Below, one piece after another: positions 14,297 through 21,604 of a DNA stretch of 25,465 bases. Numbering within the stretch: position 1 is the stretch's first letter; each line of letters begins with the position of its first letter. Under the pieces are notes generated by a model, which was given only the letters and a program-made list of their open reading frames with translations, had not been told where the DNA came from and ran no database searches. The position numbers were made by a program, and so were the translations under genes. The stretch is from the NCBI GenBank assembly GCA_044355095.1, contig JBIKYT010000030.1, forward strand, positions 1 to 25,465, read 5' to 3'. Source of the DNA: Casp-actino8 sp044355095. GTDB lineage: Bacteria; Actinomycetota; Acidimicrobiia; Acidimicrobiales; Ilumatobacteraceae.

Positions 14297-14850
14297 CAAT
14301 TTCTGCGACAAGTTCTGCGACAGGTTCAATGAATCGCGTAGTGCTCGACCCGACCAACGAACGCCGCGCCACTTCTGTTGAGCGAGCTGGCCGACCCGAA
14401 TCGCTCCGTGGTCTCACTATTGGTTTGCTTGATATCTCCAAAGCCCGAGGCGATGTTTTCATTGATCGCCTCGAAGAGCGGCTTTCTGAAATGGGCGCTG
14501 ACGTCAAGCGTTACAAAAAGCCCACGTTCACAAAGCCGGCGCCCGTTGATTTACGCCACGAAATTTCCATCAATTGCCAAGTGGTGATTGAAGCACTTGC
14601 CGATTGAGGCAGTTGTACGTCGTGCAGTGTGCACGACATCGTTGATCTAGAACGCCGGGGCATTCCTGGTGTGTTCGTCGCATCTTCTGAATTCATTTCA
14701 GCGGCTGATGTGCAGTCACGTTCGCTCGGGTTTCCCGATGTCGCTCGTGTCTTCACCCCGCATCCGATTCAAGATCGAACCGATGACGAAATGCGGGCGT
14801 ATGCCGATGCCGCACTCGCCGAGATTGTTGCTGCAATCACTCGCTCATAA
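14293..14850 (+). CDS. UGSC-family selenoprotein (selenocysteine encoded by in-frame TGA at 14605-14607)
   Basis: Read through one TGA, this is a 185-residue protein with Sec at residue 105 in the motif U-G-S-C108-T-S-C111-S-V-H-D. Both halves are in the same frame, and sequence typical of the family continues without a break on both sides (LRGLTIGLLDISKARGD before; DLERRGIPGVFVASSEF after). A SECIS-like hairpin starts 11 nt after the TGA. TGA serves as a normal stop in other genes of this window (cysH, cysD), so the code is not changed. The GTG start overlaps the upstream stop. ATG 14329 is an alternative start. Known homologues can carry Cys in place of Sec (from memory). The reaction is unknown. 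A selenol beside two cysteines suggests a redox or reductive-cleavage role with the thioredoxin-fused partner. A simple gene predictor would split it into 104- and 73-codon pieces. Confidence 0.87.
14619..14637 (+). promoter_or_regulatory. Bacterial SECIS element (hairpin directing Sec insertion)
   Basis: The stem GTCGTGCA / TGCACGAC is a perfect 8-bp pairing with loop GTG (14627-14629). Eleven bases separate the TGA from the stem, and 19 separate it from the loop. Bacterial SECIS elements carry a G in the first loop positions and sit at this distance from the UGA (for example E. coli fdhF), so SelB could recognise it. The hairpin also codes for the family residues SCSVHD. Confidence 0.8.
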
Positions 14851-14859
14851 TTGCAGTTA

Positions 14860-15711
14860 CTACGGCAGACGAAGTTCGTCTCCATCGCGCACAACGAGTC
14901 CTTCATCTAACAAGTTGTGCACAAGGCGTTGAGCAATGTCAATTGGTCGATCCATCACTTCAGCAATGGCGACGAGCAAAACCGGATATTCGCCCAAAGC
15001 CTTGATCAGTCGTCCTCGTGCTTGGCGATCCGAACCTTCAAACTTTGCTTGAGCAACGCTCACGCCAGCCGACCCCACACTTGGGTCAACACCTTGACCG
15101 CCCCATGCGCAATCTTCCTGTAATGGGCATTCATCGCACAAAGGTTGTGGTCGACAAATCGTTGCACCCAAATCCATGAGGGCTTGGTTCCAGAGCCACG
15201 CTTCGCCTTGTGGAACCCATTCATCGGCGAGTTTTTGGGCTTCTCGTGCTTTCAATGTTTGACCATGAAATCGCGCCAGCACTCGCGCAATATTGGTGTC
15301 GACAACAGCAGCATCTTCTTCAAAGGCAAAAGCCAAAACGGCGCGAGCGGTGTACGGGCCGATGCCCGGCAATGCAAGTAACCCATCAAGCGTGCTCGGC
15401 ACGGCGCCATTGTGTTGTTCAACAACTACTTGAGCCGCGGCCTGCAAATTCTTGGCGCGACGCGGGTATCCAAGCCCTTGCCACAACCTCAGTACATCTC
15501 CAAGTGGTGCTTGCGAGCATTCATGCACTGTCGGAAACTGAGAAATAAACATTGACCATTTAGGCAAGACACGATTCACGCCCGTTTGTTGCAACATGAC
15601 CTCACTCACGAGCACATGCCACGGATCACGAGTATCACGCCACGGAAGTTGACGTAAGCGCGGAGTAATCCACGAAAATATCGATTCGTGAAGACCGCTG
15701 CGGTCACTCAC
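14860..15711 (-). CDS. mutY: A/G-specific adenine DNA glycosylase
   Basis: This base-excision repair enzyme removes adenine opposite 8-oxoguanine. The helix-hairpin-helix LPGIGPYTARAVLAF, the catalytic Glu in EVMLQQTGV and the Asp in VVDTNIARV are all present. The [4Fe-4S] loop reads C-x5-C-x2-C-x5-C (ICRPQPLCDECPLQEDC), one residue shorter in the first gap than the usual C-x6-C-x2-C-x5-C. The C-terminal NUDIX-like domain of E. coli MutY is missing. In its place is a short winged-helix-like tail (RARGRLIKALGEYPVLLV). From GTG 15711 the protein has 283 residues. GTG 15750 is in frame but lies inside the MaoC gene. It converges on the selenoprotein gene with a 9-nt gap. Confidence 0.9.
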   Translation of the reverse strand: MSDRSGLHESIFSWITPRLRQLPWRDTRDPWHVLVSEVMLQQTGVNRVLPKWSMFISQFPTVHECSQAPLGDVLRLWQGLGYPRRAKNLQAAAQVVVEQHNGAVPSTLDGLLALPGIGPYTARAVLAFAFEEDAAVVDTNIARVLARFHGQTLKAREAQKLADEWVPQGEAWLWNQALMDLGATICRPQPLCDECPLQEDCAWGGQGVDPSVGSAGVSVAQAKFEGSDRQARGRLIKALGEYPVLLVAIAEVMDRPIDIAQRLVHNLLDEGLVVRDGDELRLP

Positions 15712-15724
15712 AAGCAGATATCTC

Positions 15725-16243
15725 TCAGGCTTCGCCCCATGCGGTGTCACCGTTGTACGGACGTTCGCGACTGGGAGCGAATTCGCGCTTCCAAACCATC
15801 ACGCGACGACGGAAGTAACACACTTCTTTTCCGTCTTGGTTGAAGCCTTTGGTTTCAACCGTCACGATGCCGCGATCATTCTTTGACTTACTTTCTTGAA
15901 TGTCGAGGACGCGAGTTTCGGCGTGGATGGTGTCACCATGAAAAGTTGGGAACTTATGTTGCAGAGTTTCGACTTCAAGGTTCGCAATCGCTGCACCGCT
16001 GACGTCGGGCACGCTCATACCTAAAACCAACGAATACACCAAGTTGCCCACGACAACATTGCGACCCTGAACACTCTTCGACGCAAACCAATCGTTGGTG
16101 TGCAAAGGATGGTGATTCATGGTGATCATGCAAAACAAATGATCGTCATATTCAGTAATGGTCTTGCCGGGCCAGTGACGATAAACATCGCCAATTGTGA
16201 AATCTTCTAGGCATCGACCAAAGGGGCGCTCGTGAACTGTCAT
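15725..16243 (-). CDS. MaoC-like hydratase, candidate mesaconyl-CoA hydratase
   Basis: This 172-residue protein has the single hot-dog-fold MaoC/R-hydratase domain. Family blocks are CLEDFTIGDVYRH at the N-terminus, the DDHLFCMITMNHHPLHTNDWFA segment with its Asp/His pair, VVVGNLVYSLVLGMSVPD, and ETRVLDIQESKSKNDRGIVTVETKGFNQ. Relatives hydrate enoyl-CoA or mesaconyl-CoA. In streptomycetes a similar single-domain MaoC gene sits beside the methylsuccinyl-CoA dehydrogenase and malyl-CoA lyase-type genes (from memory). This window also has those two enzymes, so mesaconyl-CoA to beta-methylmalyl-CoA is a reasonable guess. A -10 box (TAGTTT) 6 nt before the ATG starts in the stop codon of the upstream gene, so it may have its own promoter. 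A generic enoyl-CoA hydratase is the alternative. Confidence 0.8.
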   Translation of the reverse strand: MTVHERPFGRCLEDFTIGDVYRHWPGKTITEYDDHLFCMITMNHHPLHTNDWFASKSVQGRNVVVGNLVYSLVLGMSVPDVSGAAIANLEVETLQHKFPTFHGDTIHAETRVLDIQESKSKNDRGIVTVETKGFNQDGKEVCYFRRRVMVWKREFAPSRERPYNGDTAWGEA

Positions 16244-16255
16244 GCCCCAAAACTA
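16244..16255 (-). promoter_or_regulatory. Possible leaderless -10 box of the MaoC gene, overlapping a stop codon
   Basis: On the minus strand TAGTTT (16255-16250), TGGGGC and ATG 16243 give the six-base spacing seen elsewhere. The TAG is also the stop codon of the upstream membrane-protein gene. The GGGG could instead serve as part of a ribosome binding site, so this is less sure than the others. Confidence 0.35.
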
Positions 16256-17506
16256 GTCGTGACTTTGTGGATTCTCCGTATTTTGAATTTGAGAAGCCTG
16301 AATTTGTTCAACACTGGGCTGACGCAGTTGACCAGTACGTTCTTTGGCTGGGAAACGTTCGGAGAAGTCAAGAATGTCTTCGTCACCAGTTGACATTGTC
16401 GCCACCACGTCACGCAAAGGTTCAAGCTTGTTGCGGGCAATGGCCCAAGGTCCAATACGTAACGACAGGTAGCAAACACCACCAATCAGAATCGGCAACC
16501 AATATTGCGCGATGCGATATGACACGACACCCACGACAGCGGTGGCTCGAGGCAAACCAAATCCGACCAAGACCGGCACGTAGGTGCCCTCAACAATTCC
16601 GAGTCCGCCTGGAGTTAATGGAATAGCCGCCAGCACGTTGGCCAATCCGAAGGCAACGATCAGACCATCAGGGGGCACCGACCCACCAAATGCTCGCAGG
16701 AAAACCCACAGCGCAGTGGCATCAATCAGCCAGTTTGCTGAAGCCCACAGAACTAAACGACGCAACAGCGCGCGATCAGCTGCGAGTTCTTGCATACGAC
16801 CACCGATATGACGCACTGCTTCGCCAGCACGATCTTCGTTCAGATGCAGACGTCGAGCCACTGAACGCAAAATTCGTTCGGATCGCTCTTGGCCTTCAAT
16901 CAATCCGAAAATGATGGCAACCGCAATACCCATCAAAATGATTCCGGCAATCGCGGCTGTTCCATACACGGGGTTCACACCACGCAGCGGAATTGAAACG
17001 ATGAGTCCGGCCCACAAGATGAAGTTCAAAACGACCGCCGACGCCAAGCCCGCTGTAGCAAGGGCGAATCCTGCATCAGGTCCCGGAACACCAGAGGCAA
17101 CCATCATTCGATAACCAAGGGCTGAACCAGCAGCGCTTCCACCTGGAACCAAACTCGATAACGCACGCGTTGACAATTGAATGCGGAAGAGATGGAGCGC
17201 CGACATGTGGTGACCTACCGGACCAAGTGCTGCTCGAGTCATCAACGAATAGCAGAAGAGGGCCAAGAGTTCGAGAACTAGACCGAGAACCAAAAGGCCA
17301 GGCTTCACTTCGCTCAGTTGGTCAACGGCATTACGCAGACCCGGAATATTCAGGATCAAGAAATACACCACGATCAAGGTGGCGAGCACTTTGAAGGTAC
17401 GAGATAGGGCTCGACGCCGAGCGTGGTGGCGTGGATCAAGCATTTGGTGAGATCCTTCGGGTTGTACCGGGGTCCCGCCTGGGTCTCCCCCAACCACGTC
17501 AGACAT
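16253..17506 (-). CDS. Lysylphosphatidylglycerol synthase transmembrane-domain family protein
   Basis: This 417-residue polytopic membrane protein resembles the flippase-like domain of MprF and the YbhN family. The first ~35 residues are hydrophilic and probably cytosolic. About eight hydrophobic segments follow between residues 38 and 360. Family marks are LSTRALSSLVPGGSAAGSALGYRMM (about 110-135) and LAAIPLTPGGLGIVEGTYVPVLVGFG (about 290-315). There is no soluble aminoacyl-transferase domain, so lipid lysinylation is not implied. Lipid or glycolipid translocation is more likely. The last 50 residues are polar. AAAAGG lies just before the ATG. It is followed after 9 nt by the MaoC gene, with no clear functional link. 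Confidence 0.85.
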   Translation of the reverse strand: MSDVVGGDPGGTPVQPEGSHQMLDPRHHARRRALSRTFKVLATLIVVYFLILNIPGLRNAVDQLSEVKPGLLVLGLVLELLALFCYSLMTRAALGPVGHHMSALHLFRIQLSTRALSSLVPGGSAAGSALGYRMMVASGVPGPDAGFALATAGLASAVVLNFILWAGLIVSIPLRGVNPVYGTAAIAGIILMGIAVAIIFGLIEGQERSERILRSVARRLHLNEDRAGEAVRHIGGRMQELAADRALLRRLVLWASANWLIDATALWVFLRAFGGSVPPDGLIVAFGLANVLAAIPLTPGGLGIVEGTYVPVLVGFGLPRATAVVGVVSYRIAQYWLPILIGGVCYLSLRIGPWAIARNKLEPLRDVVATMSTGDEDILDFSERFPAKERTGQLRQPSVEQIQASQIQNTENPQSHD

Positions 17507-17555
17507 ACACCTTTTCTAGCATTTTTCGCAGGTCCTCACCGAGAACCCTCTCATT

Positions 17556-18635
17556 TCAGGCAATAGGAAAGGCTTCAATCAGGTCGAACAAATGGTTGTC
17601 GAGAGCGGGAGCAGTGTCTGCTACCCATTTGCCAAGGTGCACCACGACCAAGTCGCGATCGGGCATCACAATGATTCTTTGACCTTCATAACCCTGAGCA
17701 GACATGCAACCAGCGAGCGATTTCCATATCCACCACTGCAATCCGTAGCCGTGTCCACTCTCTTCATCTGTTGCATGTTGAACGCGCGCTGCTTCAACCC
17801 ATTCACGCGGAATGACCTGTTCGTTTTGCCACTGGCCACCACGCAGGTACAAATATCCGAATTTGGCGAAATCTCGCGCAGTTGCGTACACATACGAAGA
17901 TCCGATGAAATTTCCGGCAGCGTCAGCTCGTGCCGTAGCTGAGGCCATGCCGATCGTGTCGAAAATTCGTTGCTTCAATAATTCAGCAACGTCTCCGCCT
18001 CCGATGTGTTGACGCAGCACACTGCAAATGATGTTGGTCGTTCCTGATGAATACGACCACAGGCTGCCAGGTGCATTTTTTAGAGGACGCGAGCGCGCGT
18101 AAGTCGCAACATCATCGGCACCACTACCAAACAACATGTCAATCACATGGGAAACTGAATTCCCAGATTCGTCGACTATGTAATCCTCAACAAAATCCAA
18201 TCCATCACGCATCTGCAAAAGTTGACGAAGTGTGATTTCACTGCGCCCATCATGTGCCCATTCGGCAATGTCCACTGGCGCATCAACGTCAATCCCGAGT
18301 TCGTTAATCACGATCGACAGCAACGCCTGCGTCATGCTCTTGGCCATACTCCATGAGATCAGAGGTGTTTCTTGATCAACTGGACCGCCCGGTCCAAAGG
18401 CCGTGTCAGGTTGAGTCCCATATCTTTCAGCGACGATGACTCCACGATGTACAACAAGAGTGGCCAACGAAATCCCTTGACCATGGGGCGGATTCACTCC
18501 GTGGTCAAACAACTTTGATAAAGCCGAATTCAATTTGATGAGATCAACATCGGCACCAGGAGACGCCGCTGACCATTCACCGGTCGGCCATTCAACTCCC
18601 TCGGGTTGTGATCGAAATGGAGTTAAGGAATTCAT
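17556..18635 (-). CDS. Serine hydrolase of the class C beta-lactamase family
   Basis: This 359-residue penicillin-binding-protein-like esterase/amidase has the nucleophile motif S96-M-A-K99 and Y195-S-S in place of the class C YxN. Both fit the branch that includes the 6-aminohexanoate-dimer hydrolase NylB and carboxylesterase EstB. The C-terminal GYGLQWWIW and GYEGQRIIVMPDRDLVVVHLG blocks match, the latter covering the usual KTG/HxG strand. No signal peptide is visible, so the enzyme is probably cytosolic and not a resistance enzyme. The start ATG 18635 overlaps the stop of the LOG gene (ATGA), so the two are translated together. The substrate is unknown. Confidence 0.86.
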   Translation of the reverse strand: MNSLTPFRSQPEGVEWPTGEWSAASPGADVDLIKLNSALSKLFDHGVNPPHGQGISLATLVVHRGVIVAERYGTQPDTAFGPGGPVDQETPLISWSMAKSMTQALLSIVINELGIDVDAPVDIAEWAHDGRSEITLRQLLQMRDGLDFVEDYIVDESGNSVSHVIDMLFGSGADDVATYARSRPLKNAPGSLWSYSSGTTNIICSVLRQHIGGGDVAELLKQRIFDTIGMASATARADAAGNFIGSSYVYATARDFAKFGYLYLRGGQWQNEQVIPREWVEAARVQHATDEESGHGYGLQWWIWKSLAGCMSAQGYEGQRIIVMPDRDLVVVHLGKWVADTAPALDNHLFDLIEAFPIA

Positions 18636-19252
18636 GATGTAATGATTTTCTTTGATGTGATGTCGAGGTCAATCAATTTTCCTTCAACAACTGTGGCCGG
18701 ACTTGAAGCAATGCGAACAGCTTCTTCAACCGATGTCGCCCGATTGAGTAGTGCTCGATAATTCTCTTTCACGAAACCAGCCGCGATCATGTGATCAAAC
18801 GCATCAAAAAGTGGCGCGTAGTAGCCAGTGCCATCAAGAAAAACCACCGGCTTTGATATGAGCCCCAATTGATTCCAGGTCAGGATTTCAAATACTTCAT
18901 CGAAAGTACCGAACCCACCTGGTAACACGATGAAACCAACCGCCAGTTCTTCCATACGAGCTTTGCGCTCATGCATGGTGGCCACCATTTCGAGACTCGT
19001 CAAACCTTGGTGAGCAGTTTCAGCCTTCACTAAATGTTCCGGAATGATGCCATGAACTTGCCCGCCGTGATCAAGGACCGAATCGGCAACAAGCCCCATC
19101 AATCCAACTCGCCCGCCGCCGTAGACCAAACCCAGATTTTGGGTCGCCAACTCCTGACCAAGCGCTAACGCCTCGGCTGAAAATTCAGGGCCCTTGCCCG
19201 AACTCGATCCGCAATAAACACAGACATTTCTCGCTACTTCGCCCGCTGACAT
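18632..19252 (-). CDS. LOG-family protein (nucleoside 5'-monophosphate phosphoribohydrolase)
   Basis: This 206-residue Rossmann-like protein has both family motifs: GGGRVGLMG (45-53) and PGGFGTFDE (111-119), with MHERKARM before the second. LOG proteins release the base from cytokinin riboside monophosphates or from ordinary AMP-like nucleotides. In free-living bacteria the role is often nucleotide salvage. The N-terminal VCVYCGSSSGKGPEF is also typical. ATG 19252 is used. No ribosome binding site or close -10 box is clear, so the start is less sure. It is the first gene of a two-gene unit with the beta-lactamase-fold hydrolase and is divergent from the methylsuccinyl-CoA dehydrogenase gene. 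Confidence 0.9.
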   Translation of the reverse strand: MSAGEVARNVCVYCGSSSGKGPEFSAEALALGQELATQNLGLVYGGGRVGLMGLVADSVLDHGGQVHGIIPEHLVKAETAHQGLTSLEMVATMHERKARMEELAVGFIVLPGGFGTFDEVFEILTWNQLGLISKPVVFLDGTGYYAPLFDAFDHMIAAGFVKENYRALLNRATSVEEAVRIASSPATVVEGKLIDLDITSKKIITS

Positions 19253-19360
19253 GTTCTAAGCCTGTCACATCAGGGGTCTCAAACTAGCCGTGACGCTTGA
19301 CCACCTCACATGGGCACAAGTAGTCGGGTTCTGACTTCTACCTGAGCCTGCATTCATAGG

Positions 19361-19373
19361 TAGCGTTTCGCCC
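19361..19373 (+). promoter_or_regulatory. Leaderless -10 box of the methylsuccinyl-CoA dehydrogenase gene
   Basis: TAGCGT (19361-19366) is followed by seven bases and ATG 19374. A second possible promoter, TTGACC (19297-19302) with an 18-nt spacer to TAGTCG (19321), lies upstream, but its -10 is poorer. Confidence 0.45.
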
Positions 19374-20993
19374 ATGAGTACAACGTCTGTCACCCCCGAT
19401 TTGCAGTCCGCCAACGAAATCATTGATTTGGCTTCCCGAGCCGTTGGTAAGGGTCTCCGCCAGCTCGCTGCCATCGGTGGAGCCGACAAGCATCAGGTGC
19501 TGGCATATGACTTGGCGCACGCGGCCTCGGCAGTCGAAACTGCCCGCTCACTTCTGGACTACGGCGCCAAGGGCAACCATGAAGGCCTGATCACATGCGC
19601 CTTCACTGCCGACATGGCACACGAATTGATGACCAGGTTGATCGGTCGCGAAGCATTGTGGGGACTCGAACTCAATCCTTTGGCAGCCGCATCACCATTC
19701 ATCGCGATTTATCGTGATCCTGAATTTGTTGCGTCACTTGCTGATGTTCAAGGCCCCCGTCACCTCGACAGCGATTTTGAAATGGTGCAAGACACGTTCC
19801 GTTCGTTCGCTGACAAGGTCATCGCGCCTCGCGCCGAACATGTGCACCGCTACAACGAAGACGTTCCCGAAGAGATCATTAGTGGTCTCGCCGAAATGGG
19901 TGCATTCGGACTTTCAGTGCCAGCCGAGTACGGCGGATTTTCTGAGGGTGGCGAAGGTGAATACCTCGCCATGGTTGTCGCAACCGAAGAACTCAGTCGT
20001 GGAAGCTTGGGTATCGGTGGATCGTTGATCACTCGCCCAGAAATTTTGACTCGTGCATTGGTCAAGGGTGGCACCGAGGCTCAAAAAGAATATTGGTTAC
20101 CTAGGCTCGCCACTGCCGAAACCATGGTCGCTGTTGCAGTCACCGAACCCGACTACGGCAGCGACGTTGCTGGACTCAAAGTCACCGCAACTCCTGCAGT
20201 TGGTGCCGATGGCGAAGCTGGTTATGTCATCAATGGTGTGAAGACCTGGTGCACATTTGCTGGTCGCGCCGATGTGTTGATGTTGTTGGCCCGCACCGAT
20301 CCTGATCGTTCAAAGACCCACCGTGGTTTGAGTTTGTTCATCGTGCCCAAGCCCCGCGGCGAAGCTCACGGTTTTGAATTCACGCAGAATGTTCAGCCCA
20401 ATGGCTCGACCGGAAAGATGGAAGGTCGACCGATCGACACCATTGGTTACCGCGGAATGCACTCGTACGAAATTGCACTCGAAAACTGGTGGGTGCCCGC
20501 TACCAATCTCATCGGCGAAGAAGGCGGACTTGGCAAAGGCTTCTATTACCAAATGGAAGGTTTTGAGAACGGCCGATTGCAAACCGCTGCTCGTGCTGTT
20601 GGATTGATGCAGGCCTCATATGAAGCCGCTTACGACTATGCCAACAACCGCAACGTGTTTGGTAACAATATCTCTGATTACCAATTGACCAAGGTGAAGC
20701 TCGGTCGTATGGCTGTGCTCATTCAGGCCGGACGTCAGTTCAGCTATCAAGTTTCAAAGTTGATGGCCAAGGGCGAAGGAACAACTGAAGCCAGCATGGT
20801 GAAGGCTTATGTGTGCAAGGCGGCCGAATGGGTCGCTCGCGAAGCGATGCAGATTCACGGTGGTTACGGATACGCCGAGGAATATTCAGTGAGCCGCCTG
20901 TTCGTTGATGCTCGCGTGTTGTCAATCTTTGAGGGCGCCGACGAAACCTTGTGCCTCAAAGTGATCGCTCGCCGCTTAGTCGAAAACGCCTAA
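19374..20993 (+). CDS. mcd: (2S)-methylsuccinyl-CoA dehydrogenase (long acyl-CoA dehydrogenase)
   Basis: This FAD enzyme oxidises methylsuccinyl-CoA to mesaconyl-CoA in the ethylmalonyl-CoA pathway. At 539 residues it has the N-terminal extension (about 1-140) that separates this enzyme from ordinary ~380-residue acyl-CoA dehydrogenases. The core shows TEPDYGSDVAGLKVTAT, VKTWCTFAGRADVLMLLARTD, DTIGYRGMHSYEIALENWWVP, MEGFENGRLQTAARAVG and IHGGYGYAEEYSVSR. The last active-site block is SIFEGADE, with E520 at the usual catalytic-base position. These blocks match what I remember of Rhodobacter Mcd very closely. Its stop codon overlaps that of the convergent methyltransferase gene by 2 nt. Pathway partners in the window are the MaoC hydratase and the two lyase-family genes. 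The crotonyl-CoA carboxylase/reductase is not here. Confidence 0.9.
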   Translation: MSTTSVTPDLQSANEIIDLASRAVGKGLRQLAAIGGADKHQVLAYDLAHAASAVETARSLLDYGAKGNHEGLITCAFTADMAHELMTRLIGREALWGLELNPLAAASPFIAIYRDPEFVASLADVQGPRHLDSDFEMVQDTFRSFADKVIAPRAEHVHRYNEDVPEEIISGLAEMGAFGLSVPAEYGGFSEGGEGEYLAMVVATEELSRGSLGIGGSLITRPEILTRALVKGGTEAQKEYWLPRLATAETMVAVAVTEPDYGSDVAGLKVTATPAVGADGEAGYVINGVKTWCTFAGRADVLMLLARTDPDRSKTHRGLSLFIVPKPRGEAHGFEFTQNVQPNGSTGKMEGRPIDTIGYRGMHSYEIALENWWVPATNLIGEEGGLGKGFYYQMEGFENGRLQTAARAVGLMQASYEAAYDYANNRNVFGNNISDYQLTKVKLGRMAVLIQAGRQFSYQVSKLMAKGEGTTEASMVKAYVCKAAEWVAREAMQIHGGYGYAEEYSVSRLFVDARVLSIFEGADETLCLKVIARRLVENA

Positions 20994-21604
20994 TTCTTTT
21001 GGTGCAACATCACCGTGTAGTCGTCTCCATCGTTTGATGGATCAGCATCCCAAGTTGAATACACCGCAACTTCTGTAAGTTGTGCTGAGGTTGCATCACG
21101 TTGATAATCACTACGTACATAAGCATCAGGTCGAGTCTCTAACGAGAATCCTGATATCAAGTAGCCGCCTTGATCTAAATGATCGGCCAATGACTGAATG
21201 ATCGCTGCTTGAGAACTTGGTGCGCAGAACAACGGAATGTTTCCAGCCATCACGATCGCATCGAATTTTGCGTCCAAACGAAGTTCGGACAAATCAGCAA
21301 CATGCCAATCAATATGTGGAGCTTTCGTTGCGGCGCGCTCAATCATGTCGGGATCAAGATCGGCCCCGATTGCTTGATGACCTCGTTTGGTCATTTCAAT
21401 TGCCAGGCGACCAGTGCCACACCCTGCATCAAGTAATCGAATTTTACGATCACCAATTAAACGCTCAACAAAATCTGCTTCGCCATGGATCGAATCACCG
21501 CGAGCCGCCATTGCATCCCACCGCTGGTCGTACTTAATGAGGTCAACTGTGCGACGCCATTCAATCCAACGCTCAGAAACTCCAGAACCTGGAATTTCGC
21601 TCAT
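20990..21604 (-). CDS. Class I SAM-dependent methyltransferase
   Basis: This 204-residue protein has the Rossmann-type methyltransferase fold: motif I LLDAGCGTGRLAIEM (about 57-71), an acidic residue ending strand 2 (GADLDPDMI), motif near DLSELRLDAKFDAIVMAGN, and the following helix-strand pattern. The class is clear but the substrate is not. The N-terminal IEWRRTVDLIKYDQRWDAMAARGDSIHGEADFV is seen in generic small-molecule methyltransferases of Actinobacteria. ATG 21604 overlaps the stop of the HAD gene (ATGA). Its stop codon overlaps the stop of mcd on the other strand. Confidence 0.87.
   Translation of the reverse strand: MSEIPGSGVSERWIEWRRTVDLIKYDQRWDAMAARGDSIHGEADFVERLIGDRKIRLLDAGCGTGRLAIEMTKRGHQAIGADLDPDMIERAATKAPHIDWHVADLSELRLDAKFDAIVMAGNIPLFCAPSSQAAIIQSLADHLDQGGYLISGFSLETRPDAYVRSDYQRDATSAQLTEVAVYSTWDADPSNDGDDYTVMLHQKN

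Noticed and set aside
14293..14850. Reading the 104-codon and 73-codon ORFs as a pseudogene or as two genes
   Set aside because: Frame, family-like sequence and the hairpin after the TGA all fit selenocysteine. The second piece has no ribosome binding site, and its GTG is the loop of the hairpin.
17556..18635. Antibiotic-resistance beta-lactamase
   Set aside because: There is SxxK and YSS but no signal peptide, and the sequence fits the esterase/NylB branch.
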